Shown: in pieces, positions 1 through 7,914 of the stretch
How the letters are laid out: the number at the start of each line of letters is the position of its first letter
Position numbering within the stretch: the first letter of the stretch is position 1
Assembly: GCA_945889625.1 (NCBI GenBank)
Contig: CAMDCE010000018.1
Location: forward strand, 1-64,000
Origin: Asaia bogorensis
Lineage (GTDB): Bacteria; Pseudomonadota; Alphaproteobacteria; Reyranellales; Reyranellaceae
Reading direction: 5' to 3'
DNA: 64,000 bases
The notes under the pieces: model-generated
Databases searched by the model: none
What the model was told of the DNA's origin: nothing
What the model saw: only the letters and a program-made list of their open reading frames with translations
Made by a program: the position numbers and the translations under genes

Positions 1-132
1 AAGGCCCACCTCAGGCGCATCGGCGCGAGAACCATCGATGCTCTCTGGAAAGCCATCGGTGACATCTGCGCCCTCTACACCGAGCAGGAGTGCTGGAACT
101 ACCTCAAAGATGCTGGCTACGCTTCCGATTAA
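1..132 (+). CDS. IS630-type transposase, C-terminal fragment (5' end outside window)
   Basis: An open frame enters from the left edge and stops at TAA 130-132, giving 43 residues. The segment RTIDALWKAIGDI followed by ECWNYLKDAGYAS resembles the extreme C-terminus of IS630-family DDE transposases, where an ECxNYxxxAGY tail is typical. The catalytic domain would lie upstream, so I cannot say whether the element is intact. No terminal inverted repeat is evident in the 12 bp before the next gene's stop codon. It is the only insertion-sequence trace in the window. Confidence 0.7.
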   Translation, partial: KAHLRRIGARTIDALWKAIGDICALYTEQECWNYLKDAGYASD

Positions 133-144
133 ACGCTCGGTGCT

Positions 145-1575
145 CTAGACGCGGACGATCTTGCCAGGATTCATCAGGTTCTGCGGATCGAGTGCGCGCT
201 TGAGTGCGCGCATGACGTCGAGCTCGATCTTGCAGCGATAGTGGGCGAGTTCGTCGACCTTCAGTCGGCCGATGCCGTGCTCGGCCGAGATCGAGCCGCC
301 GTAGCCCACGACCAGGTCGTAGACCGCGCCGCTGATCGCCTCGTGATGGGGCATGAATTTGGCCTTGTCCCAACCCGGCGGCGCCTGGCAGTTGAAGTGC
401 AGATTGCCGTCGCCGACATGGCCGAACGGCACCGGCCGGCACTCGGGCAGCGCCTTCTTCATGGCGGCGAGGCCCTCCTTCATGAAGGCGGGGATCTTGC
501 TCACAGACACTGAAATGTCGTGCTTGATCGAGGGGCCTTCGCGTTTCTGGGACTCGGAGTGATTCTCGCGCAAGGCCCAGAAGGCCCGTGCCTGGGCCTC
601 GTTCTGGGCGATCGCGGCATCGAGCACGAGGCCTATTTCCATGGCGTCGCCGAGATAGGCTTCCATCTTTTCCCGCAGGCCAGTCTCGTTGGCGCCTTCG
701 CGCCGCGCGCGCGTCGAGGACCATTCGAGCAGGACGTACCAGTCGTGGCGCTCGGCCAGCGGATCGCCGTTGCCGGGAATGTGCTTCAGCACAAGGTCGA
801 TGCCCTGGCGGCTCATCAGCTCGCAGGAGGTGACATTGTCGTCCGACGCGGCATGGGCGCCGCTCAGCAGCTCGACCGCAGCATCTGGCGAGGGCACGGC
901 GATCCATGCCGTGGCGATATCCTTGGGTTTGGGCCACAGCTTCAGCACGGCCTTGGTGATGATGCCCAGCGTGCCCTCGGCGCCGAGATAAAGGTCGCGC
1001 AGGTCGTAGCCGGTATTGTCCTTCTTGAGCGCCCGCAGGCCGTTCCAGACCTCGCCCTGGGGCGTCACAACCTCGAGCCCCATCACGAGCTGGCGGGCGT
1101 TGCCGTAGTGCAGGACCTGCACGCCGCCGGCGTTGGTCGAGAGATTGCCGCCGATGGTGCAGCTTCCTTCGGCGGCGAGGCTCAGCGGAAACAGCCGGTC
1201 GTGCTGGGCCGCCGTCTCCTGGATGGTCTTCAGTACCACGCCCGCCTCGACGGTCATCGAATAGCCGATCTCGTCGATATCCAGGATGCGATTCATGCGG
1301 TTGAGCGACAGCACGATCTCGCGGCCGTCCTCGTGCGGCGTGCCACCGCCGACCATGCCGGTGTTGCCGCCCTGGGGCACGACTGCGACTTTTTCAACAG
1401 CACACAGTTTCACGACGCCGGCCACTTCTTCCGTGGTCGCCGGCCGCACCACGGCGAGCGCCGTGCCGAGATAATTGTCGCGCCAGTCGGTCAGGTAGGG
1501 ATTCTTGCCGGCGTCGTCGGTGACGAGACCTTTGTCACCGACGATTGCGTGGAGTTTGTCGACGAAGGAATTCAC
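145..1575 (-). CDS. FAD-linked D-2-hydroxyacid dehydrogenase (GlcD/LDHD type)
   Basis: A 476-residue flavoprotein of the GlcD/D-lactate dehydrogenase family, expected to oxidise a D-2-hydroxyacid to the 2-oxoacid. The FAD-binding PCMH domain is N-terminal, with the signature PQGGNTGMVGG at about residues 67-77. The FAD-oxidase C domain carries GHVGDGNLHFN and, near the end, SAEHGIG. These are the metal and substrate-site motifs of this family. I chose a GTG start at 1575 because it overlaps the TGA of the upstream paralogue (GTGA) and gives the usual family length; the frame is open further upstream but only as a shadow of that gene. The two copies are clearly paralogous and co-transcribed. 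The exact substrate (lactate, 2-hydroxyglutarate or other) is not decidable here. Confidence 0.9.
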   Translation of the reverse strand: MNSFVDKLHAIVGDKGLVTDDAGKNPYLTDWRDNYLGTALAVVRPATTEEVAGVVKLCAVEKVAVVPQGGNTGMVGGGTPHEDGREIVLSLNRMNRILDIDEIGYSMTVEAGVVLKTIQETAAQHDRLFPLSLAAEGSCTIGGNLSTNAGGVQVLHYGNARQLVMGLEVVTPQGEVWNGLRALKKDNTGYDLRDLYLGAEGTLGIITKAVLKLWPKPKDIATAWIAVPSPDAAVELLSGAHAASDDNVTSCELMSRQGIDLVLKHIPGNGDPLAERHDWYVLLEWSSTRARREGANETGLREKMEAYLGDAMEIGLVLDAAIAQNEAQARAFWALRENHSESQKREGPSIKHDISVSVSKIPAFMKEGLAAMKKALPECRPVPFGHVGDGNLHFNCQAPPGWDKAKFMPHHEAISGAVYDLVVGYGGSISAEHGIGRLKVDELAHYRCKIELDVMRALKRALDPQNLMNPGKIVRV

Positions 1576-3038
1576 AGCCGCAGGATCTTGCCGGGATTCA
1601 TGATGTTCTTCGGATCGAGCGCGCGCTTGACGGTGCGCATGGTGTCGAGCTCGATCCGCGACCGGTAGTGCGCCAGCTCGTCGATCTTTTCGATGCCAAT
1701 GCCGTGCTCGGCCGAGATCGAGCCCGCCATCGAGGTGACGAGATCGTTGACGCCGCGGGTGATGGCCGGCTCGTATTGCTGCAGCGTCTGGCGATCCATG
1801 CCCTTCGGCGCCTTGAAGCCGAAATGGATATTGCCGTCGCCGATATGGCCGATCGGGGTGGGGCGGAGCGACGGCAGGATATCGAGCGCGCCCTTGACGC
1901 CCTGGTCGATGAAGGCGGGAATTTTCGAGATCGACACCGAGATGTCGTAGCTGAGGCCCGGACCGTCGGCGCGGCCGGCCTCGGCCACGCCCTCGCGGAT
2001 GCGCCACATGTTGCGCGACTGCGCCTCGGTCTGGGCGATCACCGCGTCGAGCACTCGGCCCGTCTCCATCTGGTCGGCGAGGAATTGCTCCAGTTTCTCC
2101 GACATGCCCTCGGCGCCGTCGCGCCGGGCCCGCGACGACGACCATTCGAGCAGCAGGTACCACGGCGTGTCGGCCTTCAGCGGGTCCTGGGTGCCCGGTA
2201 TGTGCTCCAGCACCATGTCGGTAGTGGCCCGGTTCATCAGCTCGCACGAGCCGACATTGTCTTCGGACGCGGAATGCGCCTCGGAGAGGATCTCGACGGC
2301 GGCCTGCGGGTCGCGGATGGCGAGCCAGGTGGTGGCGACGTCCTTGGGCGCCGGCCACAGCTTCAGGACGGCCTTGGTGATGACGCCCAGCGTTCCCTCG
2401 GCGCCCATGAACAGGTGCTTGAGGTCATAGCCGGTATTGTCCTTCTTGAGCGAGCGCAAGCCATTCCAGATGTCGCCATTGGGCAGCACGACTTCGAGGC
2501 CCATCACCAGGTTGCGCGCATTGCCGTAGCGCAGCACCTGTACGCCGCCAGCGTTGGTCGACAGGTTGCCGCCGATCATGCACGAACCCTGGGCGCCCAG
2601 GCTCAACGGAAAGAAGCGGTCGTGGCTCGCTGCCGTCTCCTGCAGGGTCTGCAGCACGCAGCCCGCCTCGACGGTCATCGAATAGCCCACGGCATCGACC
2701 TCGATCACATGGTTCATGCGGCCGAGCGACAGCAGGATGCCGCTGTGGGTCGGCCAGGGAGTGGCGCCCCCCATCAGGCCGGTGTTGCCGCCCTGCGGCA
2801 CGATGGCGATGCCGTTGTCGAAGCAGAGCTTCACCACCTTGGCGACTTCGTCGGTGTTCGCGGGCCGAACCACGACGGCGGCCGTGCCCACCGTCGAGCC
2901 GCGCCAATCCGTCACGAAGGGCTGCTTGCCCTGCTCGTCGAGGATCAGGCCCTTCTCGCCGACAATGGCGCGCAGGCCCTCCAACACGGCGGGCGTGACG
3001 GGGACGGTCGGAATCGTGGGAATGGCAGTATCTGGCAT
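1572..3038 (-). CDS. FAD-linked D-2-hydroxyacid dehydrogenase, paralogue 2
   Basis: A 488-residue flavoprotein, first gene of the two-gene operon with the downstream paralogue. It shows the same order of domains: FAD-binding signature PQGGNTGLMGG in the N-terminal third, GHIGDGNIHFG in the FAD-oxidase C domain and SAEHGIGIEK near the end. The N-terminus (MPDTAIPTIPTVPVTP) is a short Pro/Thr-rich extension before the conserved region. It ends NPGKILRL, almost the same as NPGKIVRV in the other copy, so the pair arose by tandem duplication. Retention of both suggests different substrates or a heteromer; that is inference. Confidence 0.9.
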   Translation of the reverse strand: MPDTAIPTIPTVPVTPAVLEGLRAIVGEKGLILDEQGKQPFVTDWRGSTVGTAAVVVRPANTDEVAKVVKLCFDNGIAIVPQGGNTGLMGGATPWPTHSGILLSLGRMNHVIEVDAVGYSMTVEAGCVLQTLQETAASHDRFFPLSLGAQGSCMIGGNLSTNAGGVQVLRYGNARNLVMGLEVVLPNGDIWNGLRSLKKDNTGYDLKHLFMGAEGTLGVITKAVLKLWPAPKDVATTWLAIRDPQAAVEILSEAHSASEDNVGSCELMNRATTDMVLEHIPGTQDPLKADTPWYLLLEWSSSRARRDGAEGMSEKLEQFLADQMETGRVLDAVIAQTEAQSRNMWRIREGVAEAGRADGPGLSYDISVSISKIPAFIDQGVKGALDILPSLRPTPIGHIGDGNIHFGFKAPKGMDRQTLQQYEPAITRGVNDLVTSMAGSISAEHGIGIEKIDELAHYRSRIELDTMRTVKRALDPKNIMNPGKILRL

Positions 3039-3068
3039 GATTTTGTTCTTCTCCCTTGGGGCCGGAAT

Positions 3069-4046
3069 CTAGCCTCCGGGGGCCTTGGCGTCACCCGCCG
3101 CAGCGCGGCGTAGCCGGTCGTTGATTGCAAGGCCGAGGCCGGTTTGCGGAATGGCCATGACGGCGATGCGGCCGATGCCGGGCCGGTCGAGCGCGCGGAG
3201 CTGGGCAAACAGGTTGGCGGCGGCCTCGGCGAGGTCGCCCGAGGGGCTGAGATTATAGGCAAGCATTGCGCCGGCGGGCGGGTTCGGGCCGAACGCCAGC
3301 AGGCCCTCATCGGCGCCGACGCTGGTCACATTCAGCCTGAGCGGCCGCGCCGGAGCGTAATGGCTATCGAGCTGGCCGGGCGACTTGCGTGCTGAATCGC
3401 CGCTGGGGATCGCATCGGAGAGTGCGACGGGGCCGACCACCGCCTCGATGGCTTCGCGCGTGGCGCCGCCGGGTCGCAGCAGCGTCGGCGTCGCAGCCGT
3501 GAGATCGAGCACCGTCGATTCAAGACCGACCACGCAGGGTCCACCGTCGAGGATCAGCGGTATGCGATCGCCCAGCGATTCGGCGACGTGCTCGGCCCGT
3601 GTCGGGCTAACCGTGCCACTGCGATTGGCCGAGGGCGCGGCGATCGGAAGGCCGGCAGCGCGGATCAGCGCCTGCGCCACGGGATGTGACGGCGCACGCA
3701 CCGCCGCCGTGTCGAGCCCGGCGGTCGCCAGCAGGGCGATGGGCGAGTCCTTTGTGCGCGGCAGGACGAGCGTGAGGGGACCGGGCCAGAAGCGCGCGGC
3801 GAGCCTGTCGGCGGTCTCGTTCCACTGGACCAGGCGGCTCGCTTCGCCGGCATCGAGCACGTGGCTAATCAGCGGATTGAACTGCGGCCGGCCCTTGGCC
3901 TCGAAGATCGCTGCGACCGCACGCTCGTTGGTAGCGTCGCCACCCAGCCCGTAGACTGTCTCGGTCGGGAAGGCGACCAGCTTGCCCGCGCGCAGCAACT
4001 TCGCCGCCTCGACGATCGATGCCGCGCTCGGCTCGAGCAGTCTCAT
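3069..4046 (-). CDS. tsaC: L-threonylcarbamoyladenylate synthase (Sua5/YrdC/YwlC)
   Basis: A 325-residue protein that makes threonylcarbamoyl-AMP from threonine, bicarbonate and ATP for t6A37 tRNA modification. The YrdC domain fills the first 200 residues, with FPTETVYGLG and KGRPQFNPL as nucleotide-site motifs. A C-terminal Sua5 domain follows, introduced by the linker motif SPGQLDSHYAPARPL. It is therefore the long Sua5 form rather than the short TsaC form. The ATG at 4046 overlaps the TGA of cysQ (ATGA), so translation is probably coupled. Confidence 0.93.
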   Translation of the reverse strand: MRLLEPSAASIVEAAKLLRAGKLVAFPTETVYGLGGDATNERAVAAIFEAKGRPQFNPLISHVLDAGEASRLVQWNETADRLAARFWPGPLTLVLPRTKDSPIALLATAGLDTAAVRAPSHPVAQALIRAAGLPIAAPSANRSGTVSPTRAEHVAESLGDRIPLILDGGPCVVGLESTVLDLTAATPTLLRPGGATREAIEAVVGPVALSDAIPSGDSARKSPGQLDSHYAPARPLRLNVTSVGADEGLLAFGPNPPAGAMLAYNLSPSGDLAEAAANLFAQLRALDRPGIGRIAVMAIPQTGLGLAINDRLRRAAAGDAKAPGG

Positions 4047-4882
4047 CGCGCCGCCTTGGACCGTGCGATGAAATGCGGATTGCCGAGACCCGGCTTGCCG
4101 TAGGTGAGGGGACGGCCGTCGGTCGTCACCACTTCCCCGCCGGCCGCCTCGAGCACGCCCTGGCCCGCGGCGGTGTCCCACTCGTTGGTCGGGCCGAAGC
4201 GCGGATAAATATCGGCCTGGCCTTCGGCAATGAGGCAGAATTTCAGTGATGAGCCGGCGTGCTTGCGCTCGGCGACGGTGAGTCCGGCGTTGCGGAACCA
4301 GATGTCGAGGTCGCTGTAGATGGCGGTGCTGCGGCTGGCGAAGGCCGTCAGCCCCTCGGGTGGCGGCGTGCGGGTGTGGATGGCGGTGAAGGCGCCGCCA
4401 GCCTGGCTCTTGTCGGCGCCCAGCCCGACCACGCCGCGCCACAGCGTGTCGGTCGCGGGTGCCAGCACGATGCCCAGCGTCGGCCGGCCGTCTTCGATCA
4501 GGGCGATGTTCACGGTGAACTCGCCGTTCCTCTTGATGAACTCCTTGGTGCCGTCGAGCGGGTCGACCAGCCAGAATGGCCCGCCATCGAGGCCGGGCAG
4601 GCGGCCGGCCGCCATCTCCTCCTCGGCGACCACCGGTGTGCCCGGCGTGAGCTCGCGCAGGCCCGCGACGATGATCGCTTCGGCGGCATGGTCGGCGTCG
4701 GTGACCGGGCTCTTGTCGGCCTTGGTCCGCTCGCCCAGCTCGCCGGCATAGATGCGCATGATTTCGCGCGCCGCTTCGCGTGCGAGGTCGGTGCAGGTCT
4801 GGCGCAGGGCCTGATGGGAAGGATGGGGACGAGGCTTGGGCACGGAATGGGTTGCTTTGGCGGCGGCGACCTTATAGCCCAT
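4043..4882 (-). CDS. cysQ: 3'(2'),5'-bisphosphate nucleotidase CysQ
   Basis: A member of the inositol-monophosphatase superfamily that removes the 3'-phosphate from PAP/PAPS during sulfate assimilation. The Mg-site motifs are AEEEMAAG, the central WLVDPLDGTKEFI and the distal EWDTAAGQGVLEAAGG. With ATG at 4882 it has 279 residues and an N-terminal tail of about 25 residues that E. coli CysQ lacks. An in-frame GTG at 4843 would remove much of that tail and leave more room for a promoter, because the divergent gene starts only 6 bp from the ATG. It overlaps tsaC downstream. Confidence 0.92.
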   Translation of the reverse strand: MGYKVAAAKATHSVPKPRPHPSHQALRQTCTDLAREAAREIMRIYAGELGERTKADKSPVTDADHAAEAIIVAGLRELTPGTPVVAEEEMAAGRLPGLDGGPFWLVDPLDGTKEFIKRNGEFTVNIALIEDGRPTLGIVLAPATDTLWRGVVGLGADKSQAGGAFTAIHTRTPPPEGLTAFASRSTAIYSDLDIWFRNAGLTVAERKHAGSSLKFCLIAEGQADIYPRFGPTNEWDTAAGQGVLEAAGGEVVTTDGRPLTYGKPGLGNPHFIARSKAAR

Positions 4883-4888
4883 TCATCC

Positions 4889-5650
4889 ATGGCAAACAGG
4901 CTCCTGGGCATCATATCGGCCCTTCCCGAGGAACTGGTCCATCTCTCCGACAGGCCGGGCAAGGCGCATGAAATCGGCGGACTGGCCTTCTGGCGCGGCG
5001 AGATCGCCGGCCGCGAGGCGGTGTTCGTCGAGTCGGGCGCGGGCAAGGTCAATGCTGGTGTGGCCACTGCTTTGTTGCTCGACCGGTTCGACTGCCGCGC
5101 GCTGATGCTGTGCGGCGTGGCCGGCGGCCTCGATCCGGCGCTCGGCGTCGGCGATGTCGTGGTCGGCGTCAGCCACACCCAGCACGACTACGGCACGCAG
5201 AAGGAGGGCAGTTTCCGCACCATCCAGCCCGGCAGTCGGCCATCGCTGGGAGGCGATTGGACGCCGGGCTATCCCGTTGCCGAACCGCTGGTCGCGCGCC
5301 TGCGCGAGGCGCTGAAAGGATTGGCGCTGGAACCGCTTCCGGCATCGGTCGGCGTCGGACCGCGCCTGCCTTCGGTCCATTTTGGCGCGATCCTGACCGG
5401 CGACAGTTTCGTCAACTCCGAGCCTCTCAGGCGCCGCCTGCATGCCGAGTTCGGCGCGCACGCCGTCGAGATGGAGGGCGGCGCCGTGGCGCAAGTCGCC
5501 CGGCGCTGGGGCGACGACCTTGCGGTCGTCAATGTGCGTTGCCTGAGCGACCTCGCTGGCGCCGAGAGCCATCTCGATTTCCGCGCCTTCCTGCCGATTG
5601 CCGCGCGTTACGCCTCGCAGGTCGCGCACCGGCTGGCGCCGGCGATCTAG
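4889..5650 (+). CDS. MTA/SAH nucleosidase-like purine nucleosidase/phosphorylase
   Basis: A 253-residue protein of the PNP/UDP phosphorylase superfamily. It begins MANRLLGIISALPEEL, where the Glu after ALP matches the catalytic-base region of MTA/SAH nucleosidases. It also carries CGVAGGLDPALGVGDVVVG, VEMEGGAV (ribose-binding Met-Glu) and RCLSDLAG (catalytic Asp). Expected role: cleavage of a purine nucleoside such as methylthioadenosine or S-adenosylhomocysteine. The frame is open upstream, but ATG 4889 is where homology begins. It converges on MTA phosphorylase and shares a CTAG with its stop codon. A futalosine hydrolase-like or hopanoid-associated phosphorylase role cannot be excluded. 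Confidence 0.8.
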   Translation: MANRLLGIISALPEELVHLSDRPGKAHEIGGLAFWRGEIAGREAVFVESGAGKVNAGVATALLLDRFDCRALMLCGVAGGLDPALGVGDVVVGVSHTQHDYGTQKEGSFRTIQPGSRPSLGGDWTPGYPVAEPLVARLREALKGLALEPLPASVGVGPRLPSVHFGAILTGDSFVNSEPLRRRLHAEFGAHAVEMEGGAVAQVARRWGDDLAVVNVRCLSDLAGAESHLDFRAFLPIAARYASQVAHRLAPAI

Positions 5651-6519
5651 CCCTTCAGCACGCGTCCCGCCACGGCTTCCAGCTTCTTCTTCATGGCGAC
5701 CGAGCGCTTCTCCGGTGCCGTGATCATCGCGAACTCGAGCGCGTGGTCGCAGCCATTCGGGCAGGGCGCCGGCCGGCTCTTCCTGAGGCGCGGCGCTATC
5801 ATGGTGACGAGTTGCTTGGCCCGCTCGGCGTTGTCGGTCAGCACACGCACGATGTCGGCGACCTGGACGTGCTCATGGTCGGGATGCCAGCAATCGAAGT
5901 CGGTGACCATGGCGACCGTCACGTAACAGATCTCCGCCTCGCGGGCGAGTTTGGCCTCGGGCATGTTGGTCATGCCGATCACATCGCAGCCCCAGCTCCG
6001 GTAGAGCTTGGATTCCGCGAGGCTCGAGAATTGCGGCCCTTCCATCACAAGATAGGTGCCGCCGAATTTGACCGGAAACTTCGCCTCGATCGCGCAGGCA
6101 TGCACGGCCTCGGCCAGTCGCCCGCAGGTCGGGTGCGCCATCGAGACATGGGCGACCAGCCCCTCGCCGAAAAAGCTCTTCTCGCGCGCGAAGGTGCGGT
6201 CGATGAACTGATCGACCACCACGAAATGGCCGGGCGGCAGGTCCTCGCGCAGGGAGCCGCAGGCGGAGAGCGACAGGATGTCGGTCACGCCTATCCGCTT
6301 CAGCGCATCGATGTTGGCGCGGTAGTTGATCGACGAAGGCGAATGGTAGTGGCCGCGACCGTGGCGGGGCACGAAAACGACATCGAGTCCCTCCAGCTGG
6401 CCGAACAGGAACTCGTCGGAGGTCTCGCCGAAGGGCGAGGCGACCCGCCGCCACTGCTCGTTCTTGAGGCCGGCGACGTGATAGATGCCGCTGCCGCCCA
6501 TGATCCCCAATACCGTCAT
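5647..6519 (-). CDS. mtnP: S-methyl-5'-thioadenosine phosphorylase
   Basis: A 290-residue MTA phosphorylase that splits 5'-methylthioadenosine with phosphate into adenine and methylthioribose-1-phosphate for methionine salvage. Motifs: GIMGGSGIYHV at the N-terminus (phosphate loop), PRHGRGH, VMEGPQFSS and the near-invariant GMTNMPEAKLAREAEICY. The ATG at 6519 starts exactly at conserved sequence; a longer open frame to 6585 adds only unconserved residues. It is divergent from an SDR with 68 bp between start codons. The stop overlaps that of the preceding nucleosidase gene. Confidence 0.95.
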   Translation of the reverse strand: MTVLGIMGGSGIYHVAGLKNEQWRRVASPFGETSDEFLFGQLEGLDVVFVPRHGRGHYHSPSSINYRANIDALKRIGVTDILSLSACGSLREDLPPGHFVVVDQFIDRTFAREKSFFGEGLVAHVSMAHPTCGRLAEAVHACAIEAKFPVKFGGTYLVMEGPQFSSLAESKLYRSWGCDVIGMTNMPEAKLAREAEICYVTVAMVTDFDCWHPDHEHVQVADIVRVLTDNAERAKQLVTMIAPRLRKSRPAPCPNGCDHALEFAMITAPEKRSVAMKKKLEAVAGRVLKG

Positions 6520-6587
6520 CCGTCTCTCGCTCCCGCTGGTTGGCGTTGGTGTATCATTCCTGCCTGAAAACGCGAAAGGGGACATCC

Positions 6588-7430
6588 ATGGGCAAGCTCG
6601 ACGGCAAGATCACCATCGTCACGGGGGCGACCAGCGGCATCGGCCGGCGCACCGCCGAGATCTTCGTCGGGGAAGGCGCCAAGGTCCTGGCGACCGGCCG
6701 GCGCGAGGAACTCGGCCGCTCGCTTGAGGCCGCACTCGGCAAGGACAAATGCCTGTTCGTGAAGACCGACGCCACCAGGGAGGCCGACGTCAAGGCGATG
6801 TTCGAGGCCTGCCTGGCCAAATGGGGCCGGCTTGACTGCCTGTTCAACAATGCCGGCGGACCGGCGCCGGTCGGCGGCATCGAGACCATCCCCGTCGAGG
6901 GTTTCGACGCGGCAATGGCGACGCTGGTGCGCTCGGTCATGCTCGGCATGAAGCACGCAGCGCCCCTCATGATGAAGCAGGGCTCGGGCAGCATCATCAA
7001 CAACGGCAGCGTCGCCGGCCGCCGCGCCGGCTACTCGACCTCGATGATCTACGGCGCCGCAAAGGCTGCGGTGAACCATCTCACGGTCTGCGCCGCCATG
7101 CAGTTGGGCGAAAAGAACGTGCGCTGCAATTCGATCTCACCGGGCGGCATCGCCACCGGCATCTTCGCCAAGGCGCTGGGCGTGGCGCCCGACAAGGCCG
7201 ACACCTACGCGGAGGCAGCCAAGAAGATGATGGCCACCCTGCAGCCGATCCCGCGCGCCGGCCTCACCGACGACATCGCCAAGGCCGCCGTGTTCCTTGC
7301 CTCCGACGATTCGACCTTCATCAACGGCCACGACCTGGTGGTCGACGGCGGCGTGGTCGGCGGCCGCCTGTGGACGCCGCACCAGCAGGGCGTTCAGGCG
7401 ATGCGTCAGGCATTCGGGGTGGAGGTCTGA
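6588..7430 (+). CDS. Short-chain dehydrogenase/reductase (SDR)
   Basis: A 280-residue classical SDR, NAD(P)-dependent. The Rossmann motif TGATSGIG sits at about residues 12-19, the NNAGG motif near 85-90, and the active-site Tyr/Lys as YGAAKAAV, preceded by the catalytic Ser in NNGSVAG. The C-terminus DGGVVGGR is normal for SDRs, with a short extra tail. An AAAGGGG Shine-Dalgarno lies just upstream of ATG 6588. The next gene starts within its stop codon (TGATG), so they are co-translated. The substrate is unknown. Confidence 0.92.
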   Translation: MGKLDGKITIVTGATSGIGRRTAEIFVGEGAKVLATGRREELGRSLEAALGKDKCLFVKTDATREADVKAMFEACLAKWGRLDCLFNNAGGPAPVGGIETIPVEGFDAAMATLVRSVMLGMKHAAPLMMKQGSGSIINNGSVAGRRAGYSTSMIYGAAKAAVNHLTVCAAMQLGEKNVRCNSISPGGIATGIFAKALGVAPDKADTYAEAAKKMMATLQPIPRAGLTDDIAKAAVFLASDDSTFINGHDLVVDGGVVGGRLWTPHQQGVQAMRQAFGVEV

Positions 7431-7830
7431 TGCTGAAACTCAAGGCACTCGATCATGTCGGCCTCGTGGTGGCCGACATGGACCGCAGCCTACGCTTCTA
7501 CTGCGAGGCGCTCGGGCTCGAGTTGCTGCGTCGCTCGGACCGCGAGGGCGGCGTCACCGCGGCCGTATTGAAGGTCGGCGACCAGGAAATCAACATGTTC
7601 TGCAACGCCGGTTCCGCTCCGGCCGCAAAGGCGACGGCGCGAACTTCATCGGCCATTTCTGCTTCGAGGTCGAGCGTGCGCCGATCGACGATGTCGTGGC
7701 GGCCTTGAGTCGGGCGGGCGTCGCGGTCGCCAAGGGGCCGATCAACCGACGCGACGGCACGTCGCTGTTCCTGAGCGACCCGGACGGCTGCCGGGTCGAG
7801 CTGATTGTAAAGACATCCCTGTCATCCTGA
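7430..7830 (+). pseudogene. VOC/glyoxalase-family protein interrupted by a frameshift
   Basis: From ATG 7430 the frame encodes a glyoxalase-fold start (LKALDHVGLVVADMDRSLRF, then VGDQEINMFCNAGS). It then runs into nonsense and stops at 7708. The neighbouring frame resumes the family sequence at once (GDGANFIGHFCFEVE, then FLSDPDGCRVELIV) and stops at 7828-7830. The join lies at about 7625-7632, in GCAAAGGCG: one missing base there would restore AAKGDGANF. This could be a real inactivating mutation, a sequencing error, or less likely a programmed shift. If intact it would be a metal-dependent dioxygenase or isomerase of about 133 residues, translationally coupled to the SDR. Its stop codon lies inside the left arm of an inverted repeat. 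Confidence 0.8.
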
Positions 7831-7910
7831 GCGTAGCGAAGGATCTCACCCAACGAGCAGACACGGGCCTGTGTAGTTGGCGCGAGGTCCTTCGCTACGC
7901 TCAGGACGAC
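7821..7910. repeat. 90-bp inverted-repeat element, copy 1
   Basis: Two 26-bp arms (7821-7846 and 7885-7910) pair with two mismatches around a 38-base loop. The core is CCTGAGCGTAGCGAAGGA. The left arm supplies the stop codon of the VOC gene, and the right arm ends 5 bp before the stop of the convergent flavin oxidoreductase. A second copy with identical arm and loop lengths lies at 42181-42270. It probably works as a bidirectional terminator or RNA-stability hairpin. Confidence 0.85.
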
Positions 7911-7914
7911 AAGA

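Noticed and set aside
1576..2358. Extended N-terminus for the first FAD dehydrogenase
   Set aside because: The extension is an out-of-frame shadow of the upstream paralogue; the GTG at 1575 starts conserved sequence.
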